NCBI RefSeq assembly: GCF_008086205.1
Contig: NZ_VSKK01000001.1
Location: 496,001-560,000, forward strand
DNA length: 64,000 bases
Reading direction: 5' to 3'
Source of the DNA: Bizionia myxarmorum
Lineage (GTDB): Bacteria > Bacteroidota > Bacteroidia > Flavobacteriales > Flavobacteriaceae
The notes below the pieces were generated by a model, which saw nothing but the letters and a program-made list of their open reading frames with translations, was not told the DNA's origin and ran no database searches. Position numbers and translations under genes: made by a program. Numbering within the stretch: the first letter of the stretch is position 1; every line of letters begins with the position of its first letter. Positions 26,093 to 35,442 of this stretch are shown one piece after another.

Positions 26093-27991
26093 ATGAGTGA
26101 CGCTTTAAAACATGAATGCGGTATTGCACAAATTCGCTTATTAAAACCACTGGAATTCTATAAAGAAAAATACGGAAGCGCCTTTTATGGTGTTAACAAA
26201 ATGTATTTACTAATGGAAAAACAGCACAACCGTGGGCAAGACGGTGCTGGTTTTGCAAGTATTAAATTGGATACAGAACCTGGCGAACGTTACATTAGTC
26301 GGGTGCGTTCTATTGCCCAACAACCCATTCAGGATATTTTTGCACAAATAAATGAGCGCATTAATAAAGAACTTACTGAAAACCCTGAGTATGTTGATAA
26401 TGTTGCGCTTCAAAAAAAGAATATCCCGTATATAGGCGAATTATTTTTAGGCCATGTACGTTACGGAACTTTTGGAAAAAATAGTATAGAAAGTGTCCAT
26501 CCCTTTTTACGTCAGAATAACTGGATGCACCGAAACCTAATTTTAGCTGGAAACTTTAATATGACTAACGTGAATGAGCTTTTTGATGGCTTGGTACGCA
26601 TTGGTCAGCACCCAAAGGAAAAAGCGGATACGGTTACTATTATGGAGAAAATTGGTCATTTTTTAGATGATGCTGTTTCTAAAATCTATAAGAAGCTAAA
26701 ACAAGAAGGTTATAGCAAACACGAATGTTCTCCTTTAATTGCCGAACGCTTAAATGTTGCTAAAATATTAAGAAAATCTGCTAAAAACTGGGATGGTGGT
26801 TATGCTATGGCGGGATTATTAGGCCATGGTGATTCTTTTGTTTTGCGTGACCCTGCAGGTATTAGACCAGCTTATTATTATCAAGATGATGAAATAGTTG
26901 TTGTTGCATCAGAACGTCCTGTAATTCAAACGGTTTTTAATGTGAATTTTGAAGATGTCAAGGAATTAGAACCTGGACATGCTATTATTACTAAAAACTC
27001 TGGCGAAGTTGCCATTAAAAAAATATTAGAACCGGTTGAACGTAAAGCCTGTTCTTTTGAGCGCATTTATTTTTCTCGCGGTAGTGATGCCGAAATTTAT
27101 CAAGAACGTAAAATGCTAGGGAAATTATTAATGCCGAAAGTTTTAGAAGCCATTGATAATGATACCAAAAACACGGTATTTTCTTATATTCCAAATACAG
27201 CTGAAACCTCTTTCTTCGGAATGATTGAAACGGTTGAAGATCATTTAAACAAGAAAAAAACGGCTGCTATTTTAGCAGGAAATGGGCAATTAAGTGCGGA
27301 AGCGGTAACGCGTATTTTATCTGAGCGCCCACGAATAGAAAAAATAGCGATTAAAGATGTAAAACTGCGAACCTTTATTACTGAAGATAGCAGTCGTGAT
27401 GATTTAGTAGCGCATGTTTATGATGTAACCTACGGTGTTATTAAACCAACCGATAACTTGGTTATTATTGACGATAGTATTGTTAGAGGAACCACTTTAA
27501 AGATGAGTATTATTAAAATGGTAGACCGTTTGAATCCTAAAAAGATTGTTGTGGTTTCTTCTGCTCCTCAAATTCGGTATCCGGATTGCTATGGTATTGA
27601 TATGGCTAGAATTGAAGATTTAATAGCTTTTAGAGCCATGTTGGAATTATTAAAGGAGGCTGATAAATACCATATGATTAAGGAAGTTTATGACAAATGT
27701 AAAAAGCAAGTTGAATTAGAAGATAAAGATATTCGCAATTTTGTAACGGATTTATACGGACAGTTTTCTGCTGAAACGATTTCTAATAAAATAGCTGAAT
27801 TAATTTCTAGTGAAAATATCAATGCTGAAGTGGTTGCTATTTTTCAACCAGTAGAAAATTTACATAAAGCCTGTCCTAAAAACCTAGGCGACTGGTACTT
27901 TACAGGAAATTATCCAACTCCAGGAGGTAATCGCGTGGTAAACCGTGCGTTTATTAATTTTTATGAAGGCAACAAGGAACGCGCTTATTAA
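26093..27991 (+). CDS. purF: Amidophosphoribosyltransferase (long Bacteroidota form)
   Basis: First committed step of purine synthesis: PRPP + glutamine to phosphoribosylamine. The protein has 632 residues, longer than the ~500 of E. coli PurF but similar to the flavobacterial form. The N-terminal nucleophile is C9 in HECGI, to be exposed after removal of a short propeptide. Class II glutaminase motifs follow (GHVRYGTFGK; NRGQDGAGF). The PRPP loop VIIDDSIVRGTT lies at about 457-468. Extra length includes an insert after the N-terminal strands and a helical C-terminus. The length and insertions leave some room for a paralogue rather than PurF proper. Confidence 0.88.
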   Translation: MSDALKHECGIAQIRLLKPLEFYKEKYGSAFYGVNKMYLLMEKQHNRGQDGAGFASIKLDTEPGERYISRVRSIAQQPIQDIFAQINERINKELTENPEYVDNVALQKKNIPYIGELFLGHVRYGTFGKNSIESVHPFLRQNNWMHRNLILAGNFNMTNVNELFDGLVRIGQHPKEKADTVTIMEKIGHFLDDAVSKIYKKLKQEGYSKHECSPLIAERLNVAKILRKSAKNWDGGYAMAGLLGHGDSFVLRDPAGIRPAYYYQDDEIVVVASERPVIQTVFNVNFEDVKELEPGHAIITKNSGEVAIKKILEPVERKACSFERIYFSRGSDAEIYQERKMLGKLLMPKVLEAIDNDTKNTVFSYIPNTAETSFFGMIETVEDHLNKKKTAAILAGNGQLSAEAVTRILSERPRIEKIAIKDVKLRTFITEDSSRDDLVAHVYDVTYGVIKPTDNLVIIDDSIVRGTTLKMSIIKMVDRLNPKKIVVVSSAPQIRYPDCYGIDMARIEDLIAFRAMLELLKEADKYHMIKEVYDKCKKQVELEDKDIRNFVTDLYGQFSAETISNKIAELISSENINAEVVAIFQPVENLHKACPKNLGDWYFTGNYPTPGGNRVVNRAFINFYEGNKERAY

Positions 27992-28088
27992 AGCACTGTA
28001 AATAAGCTCATTATAGAAGTTTTTTTACTTTATAACGAATTTAATAGCAGTTCATCAGATTTATAGTTTATTACTATTAAAAATAATA

Positions 28089-28096
28089 TACATTAG
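28089..28096 (+). promoter_or_regulatory. -7 element of small-RNA unit 1
   Basis: TACATTAG, one mismatch to TAnnTTTG. It ends 4 nt before the ACCATAAC that begins the repeated unit, the same spacing as in unit 2. Confidence 0.5.
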
Positions 28097-28173
28097 AATC
28101 ACCATAACATAAGTAGGTTAAGTTCATGGTAGATTTGGGGCAAAAAAAGGTGAACTTCTGTTCGCCTTTTTTT
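28097..28173 (+). ncRNA. Putative small RNA, unit 1
   Basis: About 73 nt from ACCATAAC (28101) to a T-run at 28167-28173. The predicted structure has a 5-prime hairpin (ACCATAAC pairing with GTT-C-ATGGT, one bulged base, 13-nt loop), a single-stranded stretch AGATTTGGGGCAAAAAAA, and a 3-prime terminator stem GGTGAAC/GTTCGCC followed by T7. Unit 2, 320 bp downstream, is nearly identical. A short frame from the internal ATG is not conserved: a one-base A-run difference shifts it. An independent trans-acting or structural RNA is the best reading. The Flavo-1 motif is one Rfam model to test; I cannot confirm a match from memory. Confidence 0.65.
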
Positions 28174-28408
28174 ATTTAGTATCGTTATCTCTTGAAATCT
28201 TCTTAACATCTCCAAATAAAGTTGAATACTATTATTATTATCCTTTACTACACAAAATACCTTTTCTCTATAAAACGGTTTTGATAAAAATCGGTCAAAA
28301 AACTACCTATTTATAACTGTTTTCGCAGTTATTCGGAAAAAACTATTCGTTTATCCCAGTTTATAAGTCGTTTGTCTAATTTTTTATTAATTGGGATATA
28401 AGTAACCT

Positions 28409-28416
28409 TATATTTG
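28409..28416 (+). promoter_or_regulatory. -7 element of small-RNA unit 2
   Basis: TATATTTG, perfect TAnnTTTG, with a TTG 15 nt upstream (28391-28393). It ends 4 nt before ACCATAAC, so the predicted transcript starts at about 28421. Confidence 0.65.
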
Positions 28417-28491
28417 CTTCACCATAACATAAGTAGGTTAAGTTTATGGTAGATTTGGGGCAAAAAAGGTGAACATCTGTTCACCTTTTTT
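28417..28491 (+). ncRNA. Putative small RNA, unit 2
   Basis: Second copy of the 28.1 kb unit. Four differences are seen across ~70 nt: the bulged base in hairpin 1 (C to T), one A fewer in the linker run, one change in the terminator loop, and G to A in the terminator stem (GTTCACC). The last change turns a G-U wobble into a Watson-Crick pair. The loop ATAAGTAGGTTAA and the linker AGATTTGGGGC are unchanged. The better promoter and the perfect terminator stem suggest this is the more strongly expressed copy. Confidence 0.68.
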
Positions 28492-28496
28492 CATAT

Positions 28497-28516
28497 ACAC
28501 CTGCGAAGGCAGGTGT
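28497..28516 (-). repeat. 20-bp palindrome, copy C
   Basis: ACACCTGCGAAGGCAGGTGT, perfect 8-bp arms around GAAG, directly after small-RNA unit 2. The arm ends have changed together (ACA/TGT instead of ATT/AAT), which keeps the pairing. Confidence 0.75.
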
Positions 28517-28695
28517 CTCTTCATACTTAAGGAAATCTCAAATATCCTCTTATAAATAATTATCTCACTAATAATTAAAAATCTTGATAGCTAATCTGAA
28601 AAGCTTTCATAATTATCAACAGATTCAACTTACACTTAACAAATATTTCGCAATCATCAACTAAAGAGGGAAATTATTCAAATTATATATAAAAG

Positions 28696-28723
28696 ACCTC
28701 ACAAGTTTTGAAAACCTGCGAGG
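28696..28723 (-). repeat. Hairpin repeat, wobble-complete on the minus strand
   Basis: Arms ACCTCACAAGTTTT and AAAACCTGCGAGGT around one G. On the minus-strand RNA the two mismatches become G-U wobbles, giving a 14-bp stem. I recall palindromes of the type CCTCGCAGGTTTT...AAAACCTGCGAGG as recurrent in flavobacterial genomes. It may act as a secondary terminator after sod. Confidence 0.5.
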
Positions 28724-28734
28724 TGTAAACAAAA

Positions 28735-28763
28735 AAAAAGCAAATCCTTTCAGATTTGCTTTT
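28735..28763 (-). terminator. Intrinsic terminator of sod
   Basis: Stem AAAAGCAAATC/GATTTGCTTTT with loop CTTTCA; a long A-run on the plus strand gives the T-tract on the minus strand. It lies 25 bp past the sod stop. Confidence 0.9.
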
Positions 28764-28788
28764 CATATAATAACAAGATTTTAGCTTC

Positions 28789-29397
28789 TTATTTCTCTTC
28801 AGCGTAACGTCTTTCAACCTCATTCCAATTAATGACATTGAAAAAAGCATCAATATAATCTGGACGTCTGTTTTGGTAATTTAAGTAATAAGCATGTTCC
28901 CAAACATCCAATCCTAAAATTGGTGTTCCACCACAACCAACACCTGGCATTAGTGGATTATCTTGGTTTGGAGTTGAGCAAATTTCAACTTTTCCACCTT
29001 TGTGAACACAAAGCCACGCCCAACCAGAACCAAATTGTGTAGCGGCTGCATTACTGAATTTTGTTTTAAATTCTTCCATGCTACCGAAAGCTGCTTCAAT
29101 AGCATCTTTTAAGTCGCCAGATAAACGTCCTTTTCCTTCTGGATTCATTACTTCCCAAAATAAAGAATGGTTATAAAATCCACCACCATTATTTCTAACA
29201 GCTTTGTTTTCCATGTCTAAATTAATCAGAATATTTTCAATCGTTTTTCCCTCTAAATCTGTGCCTTTAATAGCGTCATTTAATTTTGATGTATAACCAG
29301 CGTGGTGTTTAGAGTGGTGTATTTCCATTGTGCGTGCATCTATGTTCGGCTCTAAAGCGTCATAGGCATATTTTAATTTCGGTAATTCGAAAGCCAT
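28789..29397 (-). CDS. sod: Superoxide dismutase (Mn/Fe)
   Basis: Converts superoxide to oxygen and peroxide. Start set at 29397 ([18 protein letters not shown]), giving 202 residues; the longer frame adds 21 AT-coded residues unlike the family. Metal ligands are visible in HHSKHHAGY (His), NHSLFW (His) and [13 protein letters not shown] (Asp, His). The GSGWAWL motif is intact. The NQDNPLM segment favours a manganese or cambialistic enzyme over a strict iron form, but metal identity is not certain. There is no signal peptide, so it is cytoplasmic. Monocistronic with its own terminator, and divergent from the helicase gene. Confidence 0.96.
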   Translation of the reverse strand: MAFELPKLKYAYDALEPNIDARTMEIHHSKHHAGYTSKLNDAIKGTDLEGKTIENILINLDMENKAVRNNGGGFYNHSLFWEVMNPEGKGRLSGDLKDAIEAAFGSMEEFKTKFSNAAATQFGSGWAWLCVHKGGKVEICSTPNQDNPLMPGVGCGGTPILGLDVWEHAYYLNYQNRRPDYIDAFFNVINWNEVERRYAEEK

Positions 29398-29527
29398 AAT
29401 ATATATGTTTTTAAGAGTTAATAATTTAATTATCTCAAATTTACGGAATATCGGCTTCAATTAAAAATAATAAATACCTATCAAATCATTGATAGTTTTT
29501 ATCTTGTGTAAAATTTCATAAAATAAC

Positions 29528-32500
29528 ATGTCCGCCAACCATCCGTACCTTATTTATAATGCTTCAGCAGGAAGTGGTAAAACGTACACGCTTGTAAAAG
29601 CTTATTTGACAATTCTATTAAAGTCTTCAGGTAACATGGCTTTTAAAAACATTTTAGCTATCACCTTTACAAATAAAGCGGCAGGCGAAATGAAAACGCG
29701 GATAATTGATGCGTTAAAACAATTTTCTTCGGAAGATATTTTGATAGAACCCAGTTCTATGTTTGAAGATCTTTGCCGCGAATTAGAGGTCCAGCCAGCA
29801 GTTTTAATGGATAAAAGCACACGTATTTTAGATGCTATTATGCATAATTATGCTGCTTTTGATATTTCAACTATTGATGGTTTTACTCATAAACTAATTA
29901 GAACCTTTGCCCACGATTTAAAATTACCCTTAAATTTTGAAGTGGCTTTAGATGTTGAAACCTTATTGAATGAGGCGGTAGATCGGCTAATTTCTAAAGC
30001 AGGAACTGATAAACGCCTCACCAAAACATTGGTAGATTTTGCCATTGAAAAAGCCGATGATGATAAAAGCTGGGATGTTTCACGCGATTTTTATGCCATT
30101 TCGAAACTTTTGGTGAATGAAAACGACCGTCCTTATATAGAAAGTCTACAGGATAAAACCTTGGACGATTTTAAAGAATTGAAATCTACTTTACACAAAG
30201 AGATTAAAACCAATAAGCAGTTATGCCTGGATTCCGCAAATTCCGCGCTTTCTTTTATTGAAGATCATGGTTTAACGTTTGAGGATTTTTTGAGAGGTTC
30301 TATTCCTAATTATTTCAAAAAAATAACAACGGGCGACTTTACTCCAGACTTAAGCAAAGTAAATTGGCCAAATGATTTGCTAGCCGGAAATACCATTTAC
30401 CCAAAATCTAAAACCAAACCAGATGTTGCAGCAACTATTGAAAATATACAACCACAATTAGCTGAATTTTTTAAAACAACTACGTCTGCCGTTTTAAATT
30501 TCAAATTGCTAAAAGCTATTTATAAAAATTTAACCCCACTATCGGTTTTAAGTGCCATAAATTCAGAGTTACAGCTTATAAAAGACGAACAAAACGTGAT
30601 GCTTATTTCCGAATTTAACGGTTTAATTAGTCAAGAAATAAAAAATCAACCAACACCATTTATTTACGAGCGTATTGGTGAAAAGTTCAAACATTATTTT
30701 ATTGATGAATTTCAAGATACTTCCGAATTACAATGGCAAAATTTAATGCCCCTATTGGATAACGCCATTGCCTCGCAACCTGGAAGCATGATGTTAGTTG
30801 GCGATGCTAAACAAGCTATTTACCGCTGGCGTGGTGGGAAAGCAGAACAGTTTATTAATCTATATAATCAAAAAGAAAACCCATTTTCTTTAAAACCTGA
30901 AATTCGTTCATTAGAGTCTAATTATAGAAGTTTTCAGGAAGTCATTAATTTTAATAATGGTTTTTTCAACTATCTATCGGATACCATTTTTAGTCATGCT
31001 GATCATAGCGGTTTGTACAAAAACGCCAAACAGCTCATTAAAAAAGAACAAAACGGTTATGTACAACTCCAATTTTTGGATTTAAATGAGGTTGATGATA
31101 AAGCTTTAGCCTATTCTGAAGAAGTTTATAATACTATTTTATCCTGTTTAGAAAATGGTTTTCAGGAAGCAGATATTTGCGTCTTGGTCCGAAAGAAAAA
31201 GGATGGTGTTGCCATTGCCAATTACTTAAGCGAGCAAGGTTTGAATATCATGTCATCAGAAACCTTGTTGCTTAATAATTCACAAAATGTCCAGTTTGTA
31301 AATAATATTCTACGTTTGCTTTTACAGCCCGAAAATCAAGAAACCAAAGCAGCGATTCTTTTACACATTAGCAATTTATGCCATATTGAAGAAAAGCATA
31401 ACTTTTTAAAAACACATATTCATTTAGATATTTCGGCCTTGTTTAAGAAACTCGAAGCCTTGGATTTCTTTATAAATTATAATGATCTAATTCAACTGTC
31501 CTTTTATGATATGGTTGAAACCATTATTCGTGAATTTAAGTTGGTCAATCATTCTGATGCCTTTATCCAATATTATATGGATGTTGTTTTAGAATTTTCT
31601 GAAAAACAACTGGCGGATATGGGAAGCTTTTTGCAATATTTCGATTCTAAAAATGAAAAATTAAGCATTGTAACACCGGAAGGCTACCAAGCTATTCAGA
31701 TTATGACGGTTCACAAATCTAAAGGACTGGAATTTCCAGTTGTTATATTTCCCTTTGCAGATTTAGATATTTACAGAGAAATAACGCCACAAGAATGGTT
31801 TCCTATTAATCCTGAAACGTTTAATGGCTTTAATCATACCCTATTAAATTACAGTAAAACCTTTGAAGATTACGGCGATGCTGGAAAGGAAATTTTTGAT
31901 AGGCATCAATCGGAATTAGAACTAGATAATATCAATATTCTTTATGTGGCCTTAACAAGACCGATTGAACAGTTATATATTATTTCAAAACTTGATATAA
32001 ATCCAAAAGGTGTGGTTAACGCCAAAACTTATTCTGGGTTTTTAATTAGCTATTTGCAACAACTGGGGAAATGGGAAAATCAACAAATGGTGTATCAGTT
32101 TGGAGATAAAGTGAAAGTATCTGAAACCAAATCTGAAGAAACGGCTACTATTATTCGAAATACATTCATTTCAACCCCAAAAGAAACTCATAATGTTAAG
32201 GTGGTCACCCGTTCAGCTAGTTTATGGGACACGGTTCAAGAGCAAGCTATTGAAAAAGGGAATTTAATTCATGATATCATGGCGCAAATCAAAACAGAAT
32301 CTGATGTGGATTTTGTAATGCAATCCTTTTTAGAAGATGGCACCATTAATTCAACCCAATCACCACTTTTAAAAGAAACGGTTTTGCAAATTATTCGCCA
32401 TCCGCAACTTCAAGCTTATTTTCAACCGGAAAACATAACGGTTTATAATGAACGGGATATTATTTCTAATGACGGCAGTATTTTAAGACCCGACCGTTTG

Positions 32501-32674
32501 GTAATTATGAATAAAAACGAGGCGGTAATTATAGATTATAAATCGGGGAAAGAATTAGAAAGACATACCCAACAGTTGGAAAGTTATGCGGCTATTTTAA
32601 AAGTTATGAATTTCCATGTCACCAAAAAAATACTTATCTACATTAATAATAGCATTGCCATAAAAGAATTTTAA
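29528..32674 (+). CDS. UvrD/AddA-like helicase-nuclease subunit
   Basis: A 1048-residue superfamily 1 helicase. Walker A is ASAGSGKT at residues 12-19; Walker B is in [13 protein letters not shown] near 397. The [14 protein letters not shown] (motif III), [17 protein letters not shown] (motif V) and [15 protein letters not shown] (motif VI) motifs follow. The C-terminus has a RecB-type PD-(D/E)XK nuclease: D989 (LRPDRLV) and D1003-Y-K1005 (IIDYKSGKE). This organisation matches AddA/RecB subunits of double-strand-break resection enzymes. The AddB-like partner is at 35443. In between are kbl and an OmpA gene, so the pair is split but on the same strand. Confidence 0.9.
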   Translation: MSANHPYLIYNASAGSGKTYTLVKAYLTILLKSSGNMAFKNILAITFTNKAAGEMKTRIIDALKQFSSEDILIEPSSMFEDLCRELEVQPAVLMDKSTRILDAIMHNYAAFDISTIDGFTHKLIRTFAHDLKLPLNFEVALDVETLLNEAVDRLISKAGTDKRLTKTLVDFAIEKADDDKSWDVSRDFYAISKLLVNENDRPYIESLQDKTLDDFKELKSTLHKEIKTNKQLCLDSANSALSFIEDHGLTFEDFLRGSIPNYFKKITTGDFTPDLSKVNWPNDLLAGNTIYPKSKTKPDVAATIENIQPQLAEFFKTTTSAVLNFKLLKAIYKNLTPLSVLSAINSELQLIKDEQNVMLISEFNGLISQEIKNQPTPFIYERIGEKFKHYFIDEFQDTSELQWQNLMPLLDNAIASQPGSMMLVGDAKQAIYRWRGGKAEQFINLYNQKENPFSLKPEIRSLESNYRSFQEVINFNNGFFNYLSDTIFSHADHSGLYKNAKQLIKKEQNGYVQLQFLDLNEVDDKALAYSEEVYNTILSCLENGFQEADICVLVRKKKDGVAIANYLSEQGLNIMSSETLLLNNSQNVQFVNNILRLLLQPENQETKAAILLHISNLCHIEEKHNFLKTHIHLDISALFKKLEALDFFINYNDLIQLSFYDMVETIIREFKLVNHSDAFIQYYMDVVLEFSEKQLADMGSFLQYFDSKNEKLSIVTPEGYQAIQIMTVHKSKGLEFPVVIFPFADLDIYREITPQEWFPINPETFNGFNHTLLNYSKTFEDYGDAGKEIFDRHQSELELDNINILYVALTRPIEQLYIISKLDINPKGVVNAKTYSGFLISYLQQLGKWENQQMVYQFGDKVKVSETKSEETATIIRNTFISTPKETHNVKVVTRSASLWDTVQEQAIEKGNLIHDIMAQIKTESDVDFVMQSFLEDGTINSTQSPLLKETVLQIIRHPQLQAYFQPENITVYNERDIISNDGSILRPDRLVIMNKNEAVIIDYKSGKELERHTQQLESYAAILKVMNFHVTKKILIYINNSIAIKEF

Positions 32675-32679
32675 CTTTG
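32672..32679 (+). promoter_or_regulatory. -7 promoter element for kbl
   Basis: TAACTTTG matches TAnnTTTG. A TTG lies 14 nt upstream (32655-32657), and the kbl ATG is 17 nt downstream. The element overlaps the end of the helicase gene, so kbl can be transcribed independently. Confidence 0.55.
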
Positions 32680-32696
32680 TAGAAATATTAAAGATT

Positions 32697-33890
32697 ATGT
32701 ACGGAAAAATTCAACAACATTTAGAAAAAGAGTTACAAGAGATAAAGGACAACGGACTTTATAAAACCGAGCGTGTAATTACGTCAGCTCAAGGCGCTGA
32801 AATAACTTTAGACACCGGCGAAACCGTTTTAAACTTTTGTGCTAACAACTATTTAGGCTTATCAGCTCACCCAGATGTTATTCAAGCAGCCAAAGATGTT
32901 ATGGATACGCACGGTTTTGGTATGTCGTCTGTACGTTTTATTTGTGGTACTCAAGATATCCATAAAGAATTAGAACAAAAAATAGCCGATTTTTACGGAA
33001 CTGAAGACACTATATTATATGCAGCAGCTTTTGATGCCAACGGCGGTGTTTTTGAACCTTTATTAGATAAAGAAGATGCTATTATTTCTGATTCCTTAAA
33101 TCACGCATCTATTATTGATGGTGTTCGTTTGTGTAAAGCTGCTAGATACCGTTATAATAATAGCGATATGGCAGATTTAGAGAAACAACTTATTGATGCG
33201 AATGCCAATGGTGCTCGTCATAAAATAATTGTTACAGATGGCGTGTTTTCTATGGATGGTATTGTTGCGCCTTTAGATAAGATTTGCGATTTAGCAGATA
33301 AATATGATGCTCTAGTTATGATTGATGAATGCCATGCTACTGGCTTTATTGGCAAAACTGGCCGTGGTACTTTAGAAGAAAAAGGTGTAATGGATCGTGT
33401 GGATATTATTACGGGTACTTTAGGAAAAGCTATGGGTGGCGCTATGGGTGGTTATACAACTGCCAAAAAAGAAATCATTGAAGTTTTACGTCAACGATCT
33501 AGACCTTATTTATTTTCAAACTCTTTAGCACCAGCTATTGTTGGCGCTTCTATAAAGGTGTTTGATATGCTTAAAAATGATACAACCTTACGTGATAAAT
33601 TAGCATGGAATACGGAATATTTCAAAAACGGCGTTAAAAAAGCAGGTTTTGATATCGTTGATGGTGATTCTGCAATTGTTCCTATTATGTTATATGATGC
33701 GAAATTATCTCAAACCATGGCCAATATGCTTTTAAAAGAAGGTATCTATGTTATTGGATTCTTCTTTCCAGTTGTACCCAAAGATAAAGCGCGTATTCGT
33801 GTGCAGTTATCGGCTGCTCATGAGAAGGAGCATTTAGATAAAGCCATTTCCGCTTTTATAAAAGTTGGAAAAGTATTAGAAATTATTTAA
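32697..33890 (+). CDS. kbl: Glycine C-acetyltransferase (2-amino-3-ketobutyrate CoA ligase)
   Basis: PLP-dependent alpha-oxoamine synthase, 397 residues. It converts 2-amino-3-ketobutyrate + CoA to glycine + acetyl-CoA in threonine breakdown. The PLP lysine is K244 in [11 protein letters not shown], the same number as in the E. coli enzyme. [29 protein letters not shown] and FSNSLAPA are typical of KBL rather than the 7-keto-8-aminopelargonate or serine palmitoyl relatives. The usual partner tdh (threonine dehydrogenase) is not in the window. Length and start agree with the family. Confidence 0.95.
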   Translation: MYGKIQQHLEKELQEIKDNGLYKTERVITSAQGAEITLDTGETVLNFCANNYLGLSAHPDVIQAAKDVMDTHGFGMSSVRFICGTQDIHKELEQKIADFYGTEDTILYAAAFDANGGVFEPLLDKEDAIISDSLNHASIIDGVRLCKAARYRYNNSDMADLEKQLIDANANGARHKIIVTDGVFSMDGIVAPLDKICDLADKYDALVMIDECHATGFIGKTGRGTLEEKGVMDRVDIITGTLGKAMGGAMGGYTTAKKEIIEVLRQRSRPYLFSNSLAPAIVGASIKVFDMLKNDTTLRDKLAWNTEYFKNGVKKAGFDIVDGDSAIVPIMLYDAKLSQTMANMLLKEGIYVIGFFFPVVPKDKARIRVQLSAAHEKEHLDKAISAFIKVGKVLEII

Positions 33891-33937
33891 AATAAAGACA
33901 AACAAGCACATTTTAGGGGAAGTATACAATATTTTTC

Positions 33938-33945
33938 TATATTTG
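33938..33945 (+). promoter_or_regulatory. -7 promoter element for the OmpA porin gene
   Basis: TATATTTG, a perfect TAnnTTTG, 68 nt upstream of the ATG at 34014. The long AT-rich leader that follows fits a highly expressed outer-membrane protein mRNA. Confidence 0.6.
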
Positions 33946-34013
33946 TCTTTGTTAATAATATTTAACAACTTACTTTTGTTTACAATTAACACTTAAAAAT
34001 TAAACTTTTGAAT

Positions 34014-35378
34014 ATGAAAAATCTTAGCAGATTATTGTTCGTTATGTTACTTATGTTCGGTATGAGTAATACTTTCGCACAAGATGAAAACAATCCTTGG
34101 GCTATTACCTTAGGAACAAACGCCGTTGATTTTTACCCTACAGGTGAAAATGCGCCATTAGGTGAGTATTTTGATGAATACTTTAATGCTTCAGACCACT
34201 GGAACATTTTACCATCATTATCTTCATTAACTGTTGGTCGTTACTTAAGTAATGGTTTTACATTAGGTGCAACAGCGTCTATAAACAAAATTGATAAATT
34301 TGGTGATGACCGTTCTAGATATAACGGCGTAACTTATTTTGGTCTTGACGGTATTGTAAAATACGGTTTTGGTCATTTATTCAATGGAGCTTGGTTCGAT
34401 CCTTACTTAGGTGTAGGTGGTGGATATACTTGGGTTGACGAAATTGGTGCTGGTACGTTAAACGGAACTTTAGGAATTAATTTCTGGGTTAGTGAAAACG
34501 TTGGTATTACAGTTCAATCTGCTTACAAACATGCTTTCGAAGATTATTTAGATACACATTTCCAACATACTGCTGGTATTACCTTTAAATTTGGAGGAAA
34601 AGATACTGACGGTGATGGTATATATGACAAAGATGACGCTTGTCCAGAAGTATTCGGTTTAGCAGCTTTCAACGGTTGTCCTGATACAGATGGTGACGGT
34701 ATTGAAGATAGTAAAGATTCTTGTCCAAATGAAGCTGGTCCAGCTGAATTTAACGGATGTCCTGATACTGACGGTGATGGTGTTCCAGACAAAGATGACG
34801 ATTGTCCTACTGTTGCTGGTTTAAAAGAATTAAACGGTTGTCCTGATGCTGATGGCGATGGTGTAGCTGATAAAGATGACAAATGTCCAAATGAGGCAGG
34901 TCCTGCAGCTAACAACGGTTGTCCTTGGCCAGATAGAGACGGTGACGGTGTTGCTGATAAAGATGATTTATGTCCAGACAAAGTTGGTACAGTAGCTAAC
35001 AATGGTTGTCCTGAAGTAACTGAAGCTGTTCAAAAAGCTTTAAATGCTTACGCTAAAACAATCTTATTTGATACAGGTAAATCAACTATCAAAAATCAAT
35101 CTGAAAAAGTTCTTCAAGATATTATTGCTATCTTAAACGAGTATCCTAATGCTAAATTTGCAGTAGAAGGTCATACTGATAGTGTAGGTAGTGATGCAAA
35201 TAACATGAAGTTATCTGATGCTAGAGCATTATCTGTAAAAGATTACCTAGTATCTAAAGGTGTTGATCAGTTCAGATTATCTTCTAAAGGTTTCGGTGAG
35301 GATAAGCCAATCGATTCTAACAAGACTAGAGATGGTAGAGCTAATAACAGACGTGTTGAAATCAATTTAGTAAAATAA
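34014..35378 (+). CDS. OmpA family porin with thrombospondin type 3 repeats
   Basis: Start set at ATG 34014 ([20 protein letters not shown]), which gives a clean signal peptide cut after FAQ; the frame also allows a TTG two codons earlier. The mature protein has an N-terminal outer-membrane beta-barrel (~25-195) and five aspartate-rich TSP3-type calcium-binding repeats of the form [15 protein letters not shown] (~196-335). A C-terminal OmpA peptidoglycan-binding domain carries [11 protein letters not shown] and NRRVEINLV. It links the outer membrane to the cell wall and is probably abundant: strong promoter, strong terminator, and codons such as GGT and GCT are frequent. Single-gene unit. Confidence 0.95.
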   Translation: MKNLSRLLFVMLLMFGMSNTFAQDENNPWAITLGTNAVDFYPTGENAPLGEYFDEYFNASDHWNILPSLSSLTVGRYLSNGFTLGATASINKIDKFGDDRSRYNGVTYFGLDGIVKYGFGHLFNGAWFDPYLGVGGGYTWVDEIGAGTLNGTLGINFWVSENVGITVQSAYKHAFEDYLDTHFQHTAGITFKFGGKDTDGDGIYDKDDACPEVFGLAAFNGCPDTDGDGIEDSKDSCPNEAGPAEFNGCPDTDGDGVPDKDDDCPTVAGLKELNGCPDADGDGVADKDDKCPNEAGPAANNGCPWPDRDGDGVADKDDLCPDKVGTVANNGCPEVTEAVQKALNAYAKTILFDTGKSTIKNQSEKVLQDIIAILNEYPNAKFAVEGHTDSVGSDANNMKLSDARALSVKDYLVSKGVDQFRLSSKGFGEDKPIDSNKTRDGRANNRRVEINLVK

Positions 35379-35400
35379 TTTATTTCACATAAATAAATAG

Positions 35401-35431
35401 AAAAACGCCCCGTATATTCGGGGCGTTTTTT
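35401..35431 (+). terminator. Strong intrinsic terminator after ompA-like gene
   Basis: AAAAACGCCCCG (35401-35412) pairs with CGGGGCGTTTTT (35419-35430), loop TATATT, followed by T. It isolates the porin transcript from the AddB-like gene that starts at 35443. Confidence 0.95.
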
Positions 35432-35442
35432 ATTTTTATAAT

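Larger units (their letters stand above)
27992..28788. other. Large intergenic region (797 bp) with repeats and RNA units
   Basis: Between purF and the superoxide dismutase gene there is no protein-coding frame with family resemblance. The region holds two near-identical small-RNA-like units (28097-28173 and 28417-28491), a 20-bp palindrome (28497-28516), a longer hairpin (28696-28723) and the sod terminator (28735-28763). The stretches 27992-28088, 28175-28400 and 28520-28690 show nothing else I can name. Confidence 0.75.

Noticed and set aside
28126-28179. A 17-codon ORF inside small-RNA unit 1 (MVDLGQKK...)
   Set aside because: In unit 2 one base fewer in the A-run changes the frame and gives a stop after eight codons, so the peptide is not conserved while the RNA features are.
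34544-35002. 152-codon minus-strand Ser/Pro-rich ORF opposite the porin
   Set aside because: It is the reverse-strand image of the Asp/Gly-rich TSP3 repeats.
34594-35010. Regular DNA-level repeats in the OmpA porin gene that look like a tandem or CRISPR-like array
   Set aside because: They are the in-frame codons of TSP3 calcium-binding repeats with no spacers; no cas gene or leader is present.
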